From contig NC_092669.1 of assembly GCF_032118995.1 (NCBI RefSeq), forward strand, positions 4,959,501-5,023,500: a stretch of 64,000 nucleotides of DNA. Direction: 5' to 3'. Shown here piece after piece: positions 10,747 to 22,500 of the stretch. Numbering within the stretch: the first letter of the stretch is position 1; every line of letters begins with the position of its first letter. This DNA comes from Asterias amurensis. Taxonomy: Eukaryota; Echinodermata; Asteroidea; Forcipulatida; Asteriidae. The notes under the pieces were generated by a model. The model searched no databases and was not told where the DNA came from. It was given only the letters and a program-made list of their open reading frames with translations. A program made the position numbers and the translations under genes.

Positions 10747-12560
10747 GAAGCATTGTAGTTGAAGAAGTTTATGCACAAATTGTTTGGAAATAAGTATCAA
10801 AATCATAAGAGATGTGATAGTTGTGATAGTTTGATTTGTGGGAGGAACTCAAAGGTCAAATTTAAACTTGTATTCAATACCCTTCCAGTTTTGTCAAATT
10901 TGTCAAAATGTCAAATTCAACGCCGTTTTATCTGCTTAGCGACAATTAGGATAAACCAACAATTCCCCATATAAATTGTTCAAACCCAAAATTGAATTTG
11001 ACCTTGGAGTTCTTCTTTAGGCTGTGTTAGCCTGGAAGTATTTACTCTGACCTTGCCAATTAATGATGACCATTCCAGAAGCATTGTAGTTAAAGAAGTT
11101 CTTGCACAAATTGTTTGCAAATAAGTGTCAAAATCATCAGAGATGTGATAGTTGTGACAGTTTTGATTTATGGAACAACCTTTATACAGTTTAAAGAGGA
11201 AATCAAAGGTCAAATTTAAATTTGTATTCAATATCCTTCCAGTTTTGTCAAATTTGTTAAAATGTCAAATTCAACGCCGTTTTAATTGCTTAGCGACAAT
11301 TAGGATAAACCAACAATTCCCCATATAAATTGTTCAAACCCAAAATTGAATTTGACCTTGGAGTTCTTCTTTAAGCTTTGTTAGCCTGGAAGTATTTATT
11401 CTGACCTTGCCAATTAATGTTGACCATCCCAGAAGCATTGTAGTTAAAGAAGTTCTTGCACAAATTGTTTGCAAATAAGTATCAAAATCATAAGAGATGT
11501 GATAGTTTGATTTGTGGGAGGAACTCAAAGGTCAAATTTAAACTTGTATTCAATACCCTTCCAGTTTTGTCAAATTTGTTAAAATGTCAAATTCAACGCC
11601 GTTTTATCTGCTTAGCGACAATTAGGATAAACCAACAATTCCCCATATAAATTGTTCAAACCCAAAATTGAATTTGACCTTGGAGTTCTTCTTTAAGCTT
11701 TGTTAGCCTGGAAGTATTTATTCTGACCTTGCCAATTAATGTTGACCATCCCAGAAGCATTGTAGTTAAAGAAGTTCTTGCACAAATTGTTTGCAAATAA
11801 GTATCAAAATCATAAGAGATGTGATAGTTTGATTTGTGGGAGGAACTCAAAGGTCAAATTTAAACTTGTATTCAATACCCTTCCAGTTTTGTCAAATTTG
11901 TTAAAATGTCAAATTCAACGCCGTTTTATCTGCTTAGCGACAATTAGGATAAACCAACAATTCCCCATATAAATTGTTCAAACCCAAAATTGAATTTGAC
12001 CTTGGAGTTCTTCTTTAAGCTTTGTTAGCCTGGAAGTATTTATTCTGACCTTGCCAATTAATGTTGACCATCCCAGAAGCATTGTAGTTAAAGAAGTTCT
12101 TGCACAAATTGTTTGCAAATAAGTATCAAAATCATAAGAGATGTGATAGTTTGATTTGTGGGAGGAACTCAAAGGTCAAATTTAAACTTGTATTCAATAC
12201 CCTTCCAGTTTTGTCAAATTTGTTAAAATGTCAAATTCAACGCCGTTTTATCTGCTTAGCGACAATTAGGATAAACCAACAATTCCCCATATAAATTGTT
12301 CAAACCCAAAATTGAATTTGACCTTGGAGTTCTTCTTTAGGCTGTGTTAGCCTGGAAGTATTTACTCTGATCTTGCCAATTAATGATGACCATTCCAGAA
12401 GCATTGTAGTTAAAGAAGTTCTTGCACAAATTGTTTGCAAATAAGTGTCAAAATCATCAGAGATGTGATAGTTGTGATAGTTTTGATTTATGGAACAAAC
12501 TTACAGTTTAAGCTGTGTTAGCCTGAAAGTATTTATTCTGACCTTGCCAATTAGAGTATT
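10747..12560 (+). repeat. Tandem repeat of about 322 bp, between five and six copies
   Basis: Units recognised by GAAGCATTGTAGTT start at about 10747, 11078, 11430, 11752, 12074 and 12396. Spacings are 331, 352, 322, 322 and 322 bases. The three middle units are almost identical, pointing to recent amplification or homogenisation. Each unit holds an inverted pair, TTGAATTTGACCTT and AAGGTCAAATTTAA. The array starts six bases after the SAM-gene stop codon, so it is the 3' UTR and the inner flank of the transposon end. Repeated 64-aa frames on both strands are by-products. Confidence 0.92.
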
Positions 12561-12685
12561 TTTGTAGATTTTTTGTAATTTTTTAAACTCACTGAAACTG
12601 TTGATTGATTATGAAACATATTGAACACCCCATTTTGCACATGTGATGTTTTGGATTGTTAATGTTATTACCATTGTTAAATTTT

Positions 12686-12691
12686 AATAAA
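12686..12691 (+). terminator. Polyadenylation signal AATAAA
   Basis: A perfect AATAAA lies after the tandem array and before the subterminal zone, in the direction of both transposon genes. It would end the SAM-gene transcript, and the transposase transcript if that shares the end. Confidence 0.5.
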
Positions 12692-12834
12692 AAGTGTTTA
12701 TCTTGAAGTTCATGTTGTAGTCGCCAAGTCTCAGTATTTATGATGTGTCCATTTATTACAGCCCTAAACTCCATGAAAGAACACTTTGCTAGTATTTAAC
12801 CCAAGCATTGTGTATATTATTACCAGTTTTAAAG

Positions 12835-13210
12835 GTAAACAGTTTACATTAAATATCGGTAAAATCTTTACTTCAAAATTAAGTAATTATTTTACATGTG
12901 TGGGTTTATACCCAGCAAATCAGTAAAAAAAAAAACTACCCAATATTGATTTTAAGTTTTACACAACTATTTACATTGTAAAGCGGTAAAGTCTTTACTT
13001 CAAAATTAAGTAATATTTTACATGAGTGGGTTTACCCAACAATTCAGTAAATAAAACTACCCAATATTTGTGTAAACTTTTACACAGCTATTAAGCAAGA
13101 TATTACCCAACGCCTGTTGGGTAAAGTTTTACCTAATAGTTATGGTGTTCGCCCACTACATCTAAAACAGGTAATATTTTACACAAGTTGTGTAATTTTT
13201 TCTCTGTGTG
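12835..13210. repeat. Subterminal repeat zone and right tip of the transposon
   Basis: Two imperfect copies of a roughly 125-base block lie at about 12838-12966 and 12967-13090. Each has TCTTTACTTCAAAATTAAGT, TTTTACAT, GGGTTTA and AAACTACCCAATAT. Short GGTAAA and TTTAC motifs recur in both orientations up to the tip TTTTTTCTCTGTGTG. Dense short repeats near the ends are typical of CACTA elements, where accessory proteins bind them; that this SAM protein does so is inference. Confidence 0.75.
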
Positions 13211-13377
13211 CAAAGTCGTGGAAAATTACTTATTTTTCGAAATCGATGGCACTTCAGAGGGTGCTGTTTCTCACAATGTTTTTATACCATCAACCTCTCC
13301 CCATTACTCGTCACCGAGTAAGGTTTTATGATATAATTATTTTGAGTAATTACCAATAGTGTCCACTGCCTTTAAAC
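13211..13377. mobile_element. Right half of a family A MITE, split by the transposon
   Basis: Sequence from CAAAGTCGTGGAAAATTACT to GTGTCCACTGCCTTTAA matches the right half of intact family A copies such as 27801-28180. Its left half is nowhere in 1-13210 at the expected junction, so it should lie left of the window. Confidence 0.85.
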
Positions 13378-13512
13378 TGATCGCTCTTGAGTGATAACGC
13401 CTTTTTTTGTTGATACTGTGGAAAATAAATGAACCATGAACCTTGAACACCGAATTTCATCACTTGTGCGATCTCATGTGTTTTAATTTAAATCTCATGT
13501 GACGATCAGAAG

Positions 13513-16500
13513 TTACACTTTTTCCATCATGTCGATAGTCATAACGAATTCATCGTTGGACCTCTCGAATTCATCGACGGCGATGCAGTGCTGTGACAGA
13601 AGTAAAGATAACGTCACTTTAAATTCAACAGAACAACTATATCATTAGTTTCTAAACAACAAACAACACCACCACAACCACCGATCACAACAGCAACAGC
13701 AGCAGCAACAACAACAACAACAACAACAAACAACAACAGAGCCAGACATTGTTTTCAGAGTAATATGATTGTCTAACCTTGTCATCGTTTAGAAACTCGG
13801 TCAATCGATCGTAGATATTCTGGAAGCTCGGTCTCTTAGAAGGAACGTCACGCCAGCAGTCTAGCATCAATTCATACCTTCAAATAATAATGCAGAAAAG
13901 ATGTTGTATTTGGAGACTTTGAAACGCTAGGTGGCAGCAGACATAACGGATGACGTGTTTGAATCAAAGGGGGAACTGTCGTCGTGATCGTAGCAGAAAT
14001 GTAGCATATAGAAATCATGAACTCTCACACACTTACTGTGAACACTGGTCGTATAAGCGTCCAACTTTCAGGGATACTGAGAGAAAATGTAGCTTAAAAT
14101 TGTTCTGCTAAGCACACTGTATGTAAGTATGATACCAGTGACAGATTAATTGTGTAATATGACATACTAATTTAGCTGATACCCTTGTTGGTTTGTGTGT
14201 TTATAATAATATTTTGTTGTGTTAAGCTATTTTGTGCCTAAGCAGCAGTTCTATGAAATCAGGCACAACTCTAAAAGGCCTGTCCGAACGTGCAGTAAAC
14301 ATGTACAAGTTTATAATTCCAAGATTGTACAACAGTCCCACGGGCCCGGTTTGACAATTGAGACAGCCCCCCCCCCCCCCCCTCTTTTCTGCAATCTCGG
14401 CGATGACTGCGGCTTTTGACTGCAGTAGCTGAACACGTACAAATCTGGCCGTAGCCACTTGTGAAGCCGTAAAATTAATTTTGTTTGTAACAAGAATTGT
14501 ATAGTTCATCAAAAATTAATTTGTACAAAATATTTACTTATCTGTTTAATAACATCAATATTAATTTTGGTGATTGCTTACATTTCATACATGCAGCCAT
14601 TTGGTATCGGCATTCGATATCCTCTCTTAATTTTACGTAGCACCTTCTTGGCACCCATCAGTGGGTATGGTCTGGCACCTGTCATGATTAATTAACAAAA
14701 CGTTACGAAGGAGTCAAGGGGTTGATCAAGTGTAAAGACACTGCAGCCGATTCCACGAAACGCTATGATAAATCCTATCTTGAGTTAAAGGAACACGTTG
14801 CCTTGGATCGGTCGAGTTGGTCTTTGAAAAGCGTTCTGTAACTGATTGTTATAAAATGCATATGATTAGACAGATATTTTAAAAGTAGAATATAATGATC
14901 CACACAAGTACCACTCGAAATTGTGTGGTTTTCCTCTTACCTATTCGACAAACATGGTCGGCCATTTATGGGAGTAAAATTTTTGACTCCCATAAATGGC
15001 CGACCGTGTTAGTTCGCAAAGTAAAAGGAAAACCACGCCATTTAAAGGCAAATATGTGTGGATCATTGTATTCTACTTTTAAATTAGCTTTCCAACCATA
15101 TGCATTTTATAACAAACGGTTATAAACGCTTTTTATAGACCAACTCGTCCGATCCAAGGCAACGTGTTCCTTTAAGCCCGTCCTTAATCTTAAGGATTGA
15201 ATGTTACAGTGCAACGATTGGCCACGTCCTAAGTAATAAGAATAATCCTAAGTTAGGAAGAGTTTGGCGAAATCGACGGCTGGATATTGTCAAAGACCAG
15301 TATTCTTACTTGATGTATCCCAACATTATGCATAAAATAACAAACCTGTGCAAATTTGGACTCATCAATTATTGTCATCGAAGTTTCAAGAGAATAAAAT
15401 GACAGAAAAACTCACTTGCTGCACAAAATGTGTGTGCTTTCCGATGCCTTTATATAAAAAGGCTTCATGCCTGAAGTCTTTTCAAACATACCTAACGTGG
15501 TAATTTCCCATAGAAGGATCCCAAAAGACCATACGTCACTCTCTGTTGTGTATACGTCATCAAGAATGGATTCCAAAGCCATCCAACGCATTGGGAGCGG
15601 TCCCTGTAATAACATTACATTTTGATGTGGGTAAATATGTTTGTCAATGGTAGATGTGTGTATTTACCTTTTCGCAAAAACCCATTGTGCAAGCGCTAAC
15701 TGTTTAAAGATGTGCATGCTGGTCTAGCTAGCGATCAAACGTGATCGCTAGCTAGACCAGAATGCACCTCCTTCCTCGCCTAATGCGCGCGTATCGAGTA
15801 TTTGACCGTGTCCGAAACGACGACTTCGGCTACAGCTACGTCTAGATCAGCGCGTCTACCAGTGTTGAAGAATAGCAGACGCGCGCGATCTAGCCGTAGC
15901 TGTAGCCGAAGTCGCCGTTTCGGACACGGCCTTATTATTTTTACGAAAAGGTATATGTTACCTTGCGCATTAGCGAGTGCCTAACAAGTACGAGTAAAGT
16001 GAGCCCTCTTGTGACCGAGACAGGAGTAACTTCTGTGTCAGTAGGCAGCATTTAGGCATTCTCGGTGTCTGGTTGGTATGACACTGCTCTAGAATGACAT
16101 AGAACGTTGGTTCGAATCCCACGCGTGTAATATGCCTGTGATTTTTTGTTCGCAAAAACTCGAACAGGTATCGAGTATACATAGCAATTACATTGTTGGT
16201 GTATCAGTAAACCAAAATTAACATTCTTTATCCTATGCAAATTAAACATCTATCAAGGGACTTTATTTTGGTTGAATAAAAGTTTATGAAACATTAATTA
16301 AGCAGTTTTAACAGGTGAAATATTTGTAACCTTTTGCCTTTTTGAAATTCTATTTCACTTCAAGTAAAGGTAAAACACACAAAATAGAGACCTGTGACTG
16401 ACGCTGGTATACCCGAATATTCATGACGTCACGGGCCAGTCCGAAGTCGGATACTTTGCATTCCATGTCGTCTCCAACCAGTACATTACGGGCAGCCAAG

Positions 16501-19500
16501 TCGCGATGGATACACTGCAAGAATATACAAATAGTCATTGATCATTCAATACGATCAACATCAACACGTCACAACAACACGTCACACCCGACTCATAAAC
16601 AACACTACGTCACACGCCCGACTCATAACATCAACAACAACAACACGTCACACGCTTTACAATTCTTGGAATTTGTATAGGGTCTTTTATAGCCGTTCCA
16701 AGTGGCTGTTTTTGTATTGATGTTAACTGTTTAGCTTATGTCCACCTCTCGTTTTAGTATAACTTGTTGATTGTATTTTTTATCAGCTTTTTGTTTACTG
16801 ATTCTGTCGTATTTAATCATGTTTTGTTTTGTTTTGTTCTACCGTTCCATTGCCATAGTTACCTAATATAGTTGACTTCTGTTTTCTTTCGCATGCATTT
16901 GTATTTTATGTTTTCCTTTTTTTAATATATTCCTTGTAAATATTTTGATATGTAAAAAATTTCTTAGTTCGGCCTCTGGCTGCGATGACGTTTTTATCAA
17001 TACAAAAACAATTTAATTCCAATTCACGCCCGTTTCAACAACATTAACAACAACAGCACGTCACACGCATACTACCACCGAGGTAGTAGTTAAAACGCAG
17101 GACAGTTCTTTTCTGAACTATGGGAAGTCTCAACAATTCTGAAAATGTTTTACTACGCGGTAGGCTAGTAGAATTAAGCAAGACAAGTTTTCAAAAGAAC
17201 ACAATCTACCCAGGAACATACTGTACAGGGACAGCAATCTTTAAGACAGGCACTGATGGACTAACCAGCTGTATTTCCCTAACCCCAATGCTAAATTGGG
17301 TGCCAATGTGTGCAATTCAACTTTGAGGTGATATATATGCCCCCATTGTACAGGATAAACTGAAATTGGCAGATTAAAGCAATCGCACAACATCGGTAAA
17401 CAGAATGGTGCAAAGGCCCACACTTCGTGTATCACAACTTATATATAAAATAACAAACCTGTGAAAATTTAGGCTCAATCGGTCATCGGAGTCGTGAATA
17501 AAATAACGGAAAAACCCACCCTTGTTTCCGCACGTTTCGCCGTGTCATGACATGTGTTTACAATAAATCCGTTATTCTCGATATCGAGAATTGATAATTT
17601 TGTTTAATGTTTTCTCAAAAAGTAAAGCATTTCATGGAATAATATTTCAAGGGAAGTCTTTCACCATTACCTTCTGTAAACCCTGTAGGTTATATGTGAA
17701 TCTGTAAACTTGAATTTGTTTTCTGTTCAGAAAGTGTCCAATGGCTTTAAAAAACAACTGGTCGTTGACAGCTCTCCCCTCATAGTGACTTGTTCCAGGG
17801 TTTAAAATAATACTAAACGAAAGCAGGTTGCCTTGAACCAAAGGGGAAACATCAGGCCTTCTAAAGAATAGTTTAGTGGCGTCACATTGAGTTTCCTAGT
17901 TTCTTTTTCGTCCTTCTCTAATCTTTTTTTATTATTTGTTCAAGTATAACCTCTAACAAATAATTAAAGGCAGTGTACACTATTGGTAATAACTCAAAAT
18001 AATTATTAGCATAAAAAGTAATGGGGAGAGGCTGATGGTATAAAACATCGTGAGAAACGGCTCCCTCTGAAGTGCCGCAGTTTTCGAGAAAGAAGTTTTT
18101 TTCCACGAATTTGATTTCGAGACCTCAGATGTAGAACTTGAGGTCTCGAAATCAACCATCTAAACGAACATAACTTTGTGTGACAAGGGTGTTTTTTTTT
18201 CTTTCATTATTATCTCGCAACTTCGATGACCGATTGAGCTCAAATTTTCACAGGTTTGTTATTGTATGCATATATGTTGAGATACACCAACTGTTAAGGC
18301 TAGTCTTTGACAATTACCAATAGTGTCCACTGTCTATAAGGGCGATTGTTTTCTTGTCGTTTTACCTATTTGAAACTTGTATATCTTTATCTCTTCGTAG
18401 TTTGACTGCAATTCAGTCTTTGGCTGCGTTGGTCTTTGTTTTAATAAACTATGAATTAAATCAAATCAGAGTTTCTTGTTACCTTTTGTGAAGCAAGGAA
18501 TGCCATTCCACACGCCACATCTCTAGCAAACCTAATCAACGTCTTGGAGAGAGAGTTTTCCATTAAGTTGCAGTATTGCCTTTCGGTATCTTCAGATCTC
18601 AGGTCAATCAGGACCATCTTTAGGTCACCCTTGGCTAAGTATTCAACAATGACATAAATTGGGTCTGGAAATAAAAAAAATGAAATACCTTTTAAACCAG
18701 ATTTGTTTTAATGGATTTGTTGTCGATTATACATAATAGCTAAGCCATTTTTGTGTTAAATTTAATTGTTGTGTGTTACAAGTTACCTCAGATTATCGAG
18801 ACAGTTGCTTGCCACAAAATTAGGGGTAAGCTTTTGCTTCAAATACGGTGAACACCCATCACAATTCTGAATGGATTGTGAATTAAACAATTCGAATGAT
18901 CTCGAAGCAATGACGTCATGTTTAGATTAATGTTTGAAGACTTTTAGGGACGCTAGGTGGCAGCGGACTTACCTGGTAGTATTATTGTATGTAGGGTGCG
19001 TTCGATTAGCTTCCCCGGGTCGACCCCGATCTGCCCCCGGTATGTTCAAATAGCTTTGAAGTCATTCCAGGGGCTCACCCGGGTCAGCCCCAAGTGCCCT
19101 GCTTGTGGAACGGGCCACCTGGGGCTGGCTAGAGGTGCATGACGTCACCACGAGAGGCTGAGTTGTCAGGGGCACCGCGGGGAAGCTAAGCGAACGCAAC
19201 CATATACTTTTTTTGCGAATACCCATTGCGCAAGCGCTAACTGTTGAATGAGGTGCATGCTGGTCTACCTAACTTAATCGCGAGGTAGACCAGCATGCAC
19301 CTCATTCCACGCCTAATGCGTGCATACCGAGTATTTGCGAAAGGTCTATGAGGCCGAGCCGAAACGGAGACTTCGGCTGTAGCTAAGGCTAGATCGCTCG
19401 CGTCAAAACCGGCAGACGCACTGATCTAGCCGAAGCTGTAGCCGAAGTCGCCGTTTCGAACGCGGCCTTTTACTCACCTTTGTCAATGCAGTAGCCCAAT

Positions 19501-22500
19501 AATCCGACCACGTTGGGATGGTATGGTATTTTTTTCATCAACTCCAGTTCTTGTAGCAGCTCAGTCCTTGCAAAGCGATCAGCGCCCTCTGTTGAAACAA
19601 AGCAGGCATGGTAACAATAGTTTTGTTTTGGTAAGTCCAAGACTTAATGGTTAAAACAATGAAACATTTCAGTTTTTCCACATTGACTTCACTCACCAAT
19701 ACAGCTAAAACATTCTCAGGTAAGCTGTTTTATGTATGTTGGTTCACATCAAGTGCTTTATTGTTTGTCTTGGCGTAACTACCACAGACTTTCTGGTTTT
19801 TCTGGTTACTACCCATTTCAACGTCTCCTCAATACTGTTTTTTTTTTTTTTTTTTTAGATTATCCGTTGGAATGGAAAAAATGTCTTGAAATAAAAGGAA
19901 ACAAATAAAACGAAATGATATTGGTATTTGACAATTACCAATGTTATACAATTCCTCTAAGCCAAAGTAAAGGCCAATCACCTTTGAGAGTCTTGACCGC
20001 TACTTTCGTTCTTGACGTAGATTGCTCGATCCCAGTCGCTGTGCCGAGTAGAACCTTCCCAAACGCTCCACTACCGAGGTCCCCCTCAATGGTCAACCGG
20101 TTTCTTGGGAATGAAAGATCGGGACCGAGGTTGTCATATCTACTCTCCTTCTTCTTCTTTTTCTTTGTTGCTGCCATCGAAGCCTTAACCTCTGGAGTTA
20201 CGTCATAGACGCCCTCTACTGTCATATCACTCAATAGAATATCTGCATCATAACATAAATACAAATAATAACAATGAAATATGGTTGAAAATTCACTTCT
20301 TAAATACAAAATAGAAAACTTGACCAACAATAAGACCATAGTAACAATGTTATAACCGCTCCCATTATTCAAAAACAATACGGTTCTTACTGGCAATTAA
20401 TTATACGATCTAAACGTGAATAATATAAAGAAGATTGGGCAGCAATCTTTGAACCATCTTGGGAAAAGAAGCCGTTTTCTAATTGATGACTTCAATGTCA
20501 GGACAGGGTCAAGAAAGAGGTAATTTTCTTATTGAAATAATATTATAAGGTTTCAGGGATGACAGCTTTGTGATGCATCTTGAGGCACACGCAACAGGGG
20601 TGTTATTTTTTGTTTCTGTTTTTTTTCTTTTCTTCTATCATTATTCTTTTGCTACTTCGATGGCCAAACAAGTCCAATTGTTTACAGCTTTGTTATTTAA
20701 CAGTTGTTGGGATGTACCAAGTGAGAAAACTGGTCTTTGTCAGTGTAGCCAAACGTTTCCAGTGCCTTAATCAGAGCCTCAACTATCTTTCAATGCGAAT
20801 TGTCATTTTCCCGAGAGGCAAGCGCTAATTCCGTCCCAAACAACACGATCATGTTGGAGCATAACAAAAGAGGGCGTTATCCAATCAGAGTGGCTGTTAC
20901 GGCAGCCTTCGGTAAAAATTTCACTATACTTCATTTTTGGTGATAAAAAGTGAAGAGACTGAGTAATTTATATAAAACAAAGACCAAAATGAAGGCAACA
21001 TTCTCTTGAACATTTCTGCAAAAACAGGGGCTTGAACCAGATTGTCCCACATGTTCAATCAAACTTTGACATGAAGAGTGTTCAAGTCAACCAAAGCGGT
21101 TGTCACAGCAGGTTCAAACAAATACAAAATTATTAATTGTCTCTAAGATTTGTGAGTGTTTGTCTCCGTGTGTGTACTAGCCAGCTAGCTGTCACTTCGC
21201 TACACGTGGATGAATTATATACGTTCTTGTGAAAAAGATCATGAACATTTTTCTTGCTGCTTTGTCTTCGTCTTAGAAGTGTTTTCTTCTTCTTACTGCA
21301 TTTAGTTTAGCAATTACATTTGAATTTTTTGATTGTATCTTTCTTTATAATTTTGCTTGTAATTAATATGGCCATTAATTTGAAAACCAATCTGTGACCC
21401 TTTCATACAAAATAATAACAACTCTTACCACGTTGTTGGTTTCCTTCTTGTTTCTTAACATGTTCCTCTTGTTTATGCAGTTTGGGTCGCACTGCTCGGC
21501 TAGGTACTAAATACCCACTGAAATGAAATAATATGGAAACACATAATAATAAAAACAGGCTTAGCCCAATCATTCTTGCAAAGAAGAAAACTGCTAATAT
21601 TTCACTTTCATTTTATTCATAATATATCGATTTTGCATTCAGTTGTAACCGCCAGTTTCACTTTCTTGCATGATCATGTATTTTTTACACATGACCCTAT
21701 ACATCCAGTGCCCACAAGTTCGTGCGAAATATATTGAAGGGACCTTTGTATGACACAAAACACAATTTCCACAGATTTACATTAAAGACAGTGGACACTA
21801 TTAGTAATTGTTAAAGATCAGTCGTCTCACTTGGTGTATCTCAACATATGCATAACATAACAAACCTGTAAATTTGAGCTCAATTGGTCTTCGGAGTTGC
21901 GAGATAATAATGAAAGAAATAACACCCTTGTCACACGAAGTTGTGTGCTTTCAGATGCTAGATTTCGAGACCTCAAATAATTCTAAACTTGAGGTCTCGA
22001 AAAATCAACCATCTAAACGCACAAAACTTCGTGTGACAAGGGTGTTTTTTCTTTCATTATTATCTTGCAACTTCGACGACTGATTGAGCTCAAATTTTCA
22101 CAGGTTTGTTATTTTATGCTTATGTTGAGATACACCAACTGTGAAGGCTCGTCTTTGACAATTACCAATAGTGTCCACTGCCTTAAAGCAAAGAGCAATT
22201 TGCCAACCAAAATAAGGTTGTCAGCCAAAATACTTGGTAACATGTACAATCTGTTTTCTTCTTAGAGCAACTCGCTAAGAAATATTATGGCCCTGGTCTT
22301 TGGCCGAGCAGTAAAATGAACGAGTCGAACTGAGTCACCCTACTTTTATTCCAAATCATAAATACCACCTTCCTACAAAAACATCCATAAACAAACGAGT
22401 TTAGAACAAGTCTGATAGTTTAGTTTAGCCGCAGCTCGCCGCGACTCCTGCTCTTCGTTGAAGTATTTTTATTCATCATGTTGCTCATCGCTTTAAATTG

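Larger units (their letters stand above)
1..13210 (+). mobile_element. EnSpm/CACTA-like DNA transposon, right-hand part (left end outside window)
   Basis: I read this stretch as one large autonomous element. It holds a CACTA-type transposase (1463-3961), a SAMD3-like gene wrapped around it (95-10741), a polyadenylation signal AATAAA at 12686-12691, long tandem repeats (10747-12560) and a subterminal zone of short GGTAAA/TTTAC motifs (about 12835-13200). The right tip reads TTTTTTCTCTGTGTG, which on the other strand starts CACACAGAGAAAAAA, a CAC-type end as usual in this superfamily. Base 13211 onward is the right half of a family A MITE, so the junction is sharp. The left tip and the target duplication are not in the window. 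Younger MITEs (4210-4601, 5276-5834, 9365-9750) lie in its introns, so the insertion is not brand new although its reading frames are open. The unity of the element is inference; a host SAM gene next to a separate transposon is the alternative. Confidence 0.7.

Noticed and set aside
10980-12294. Repeated 64- to 83-aa frames on both strands
   Set aside because: They repeat with the 322-bp units and have no independent coding features.
13685-13777. Leu-rich C-terminal extension of the kinase
   Set aside because: It is translated microsatellite; the phase-0 donor at 13777 and the acceptor before 13590 give a normal ending.
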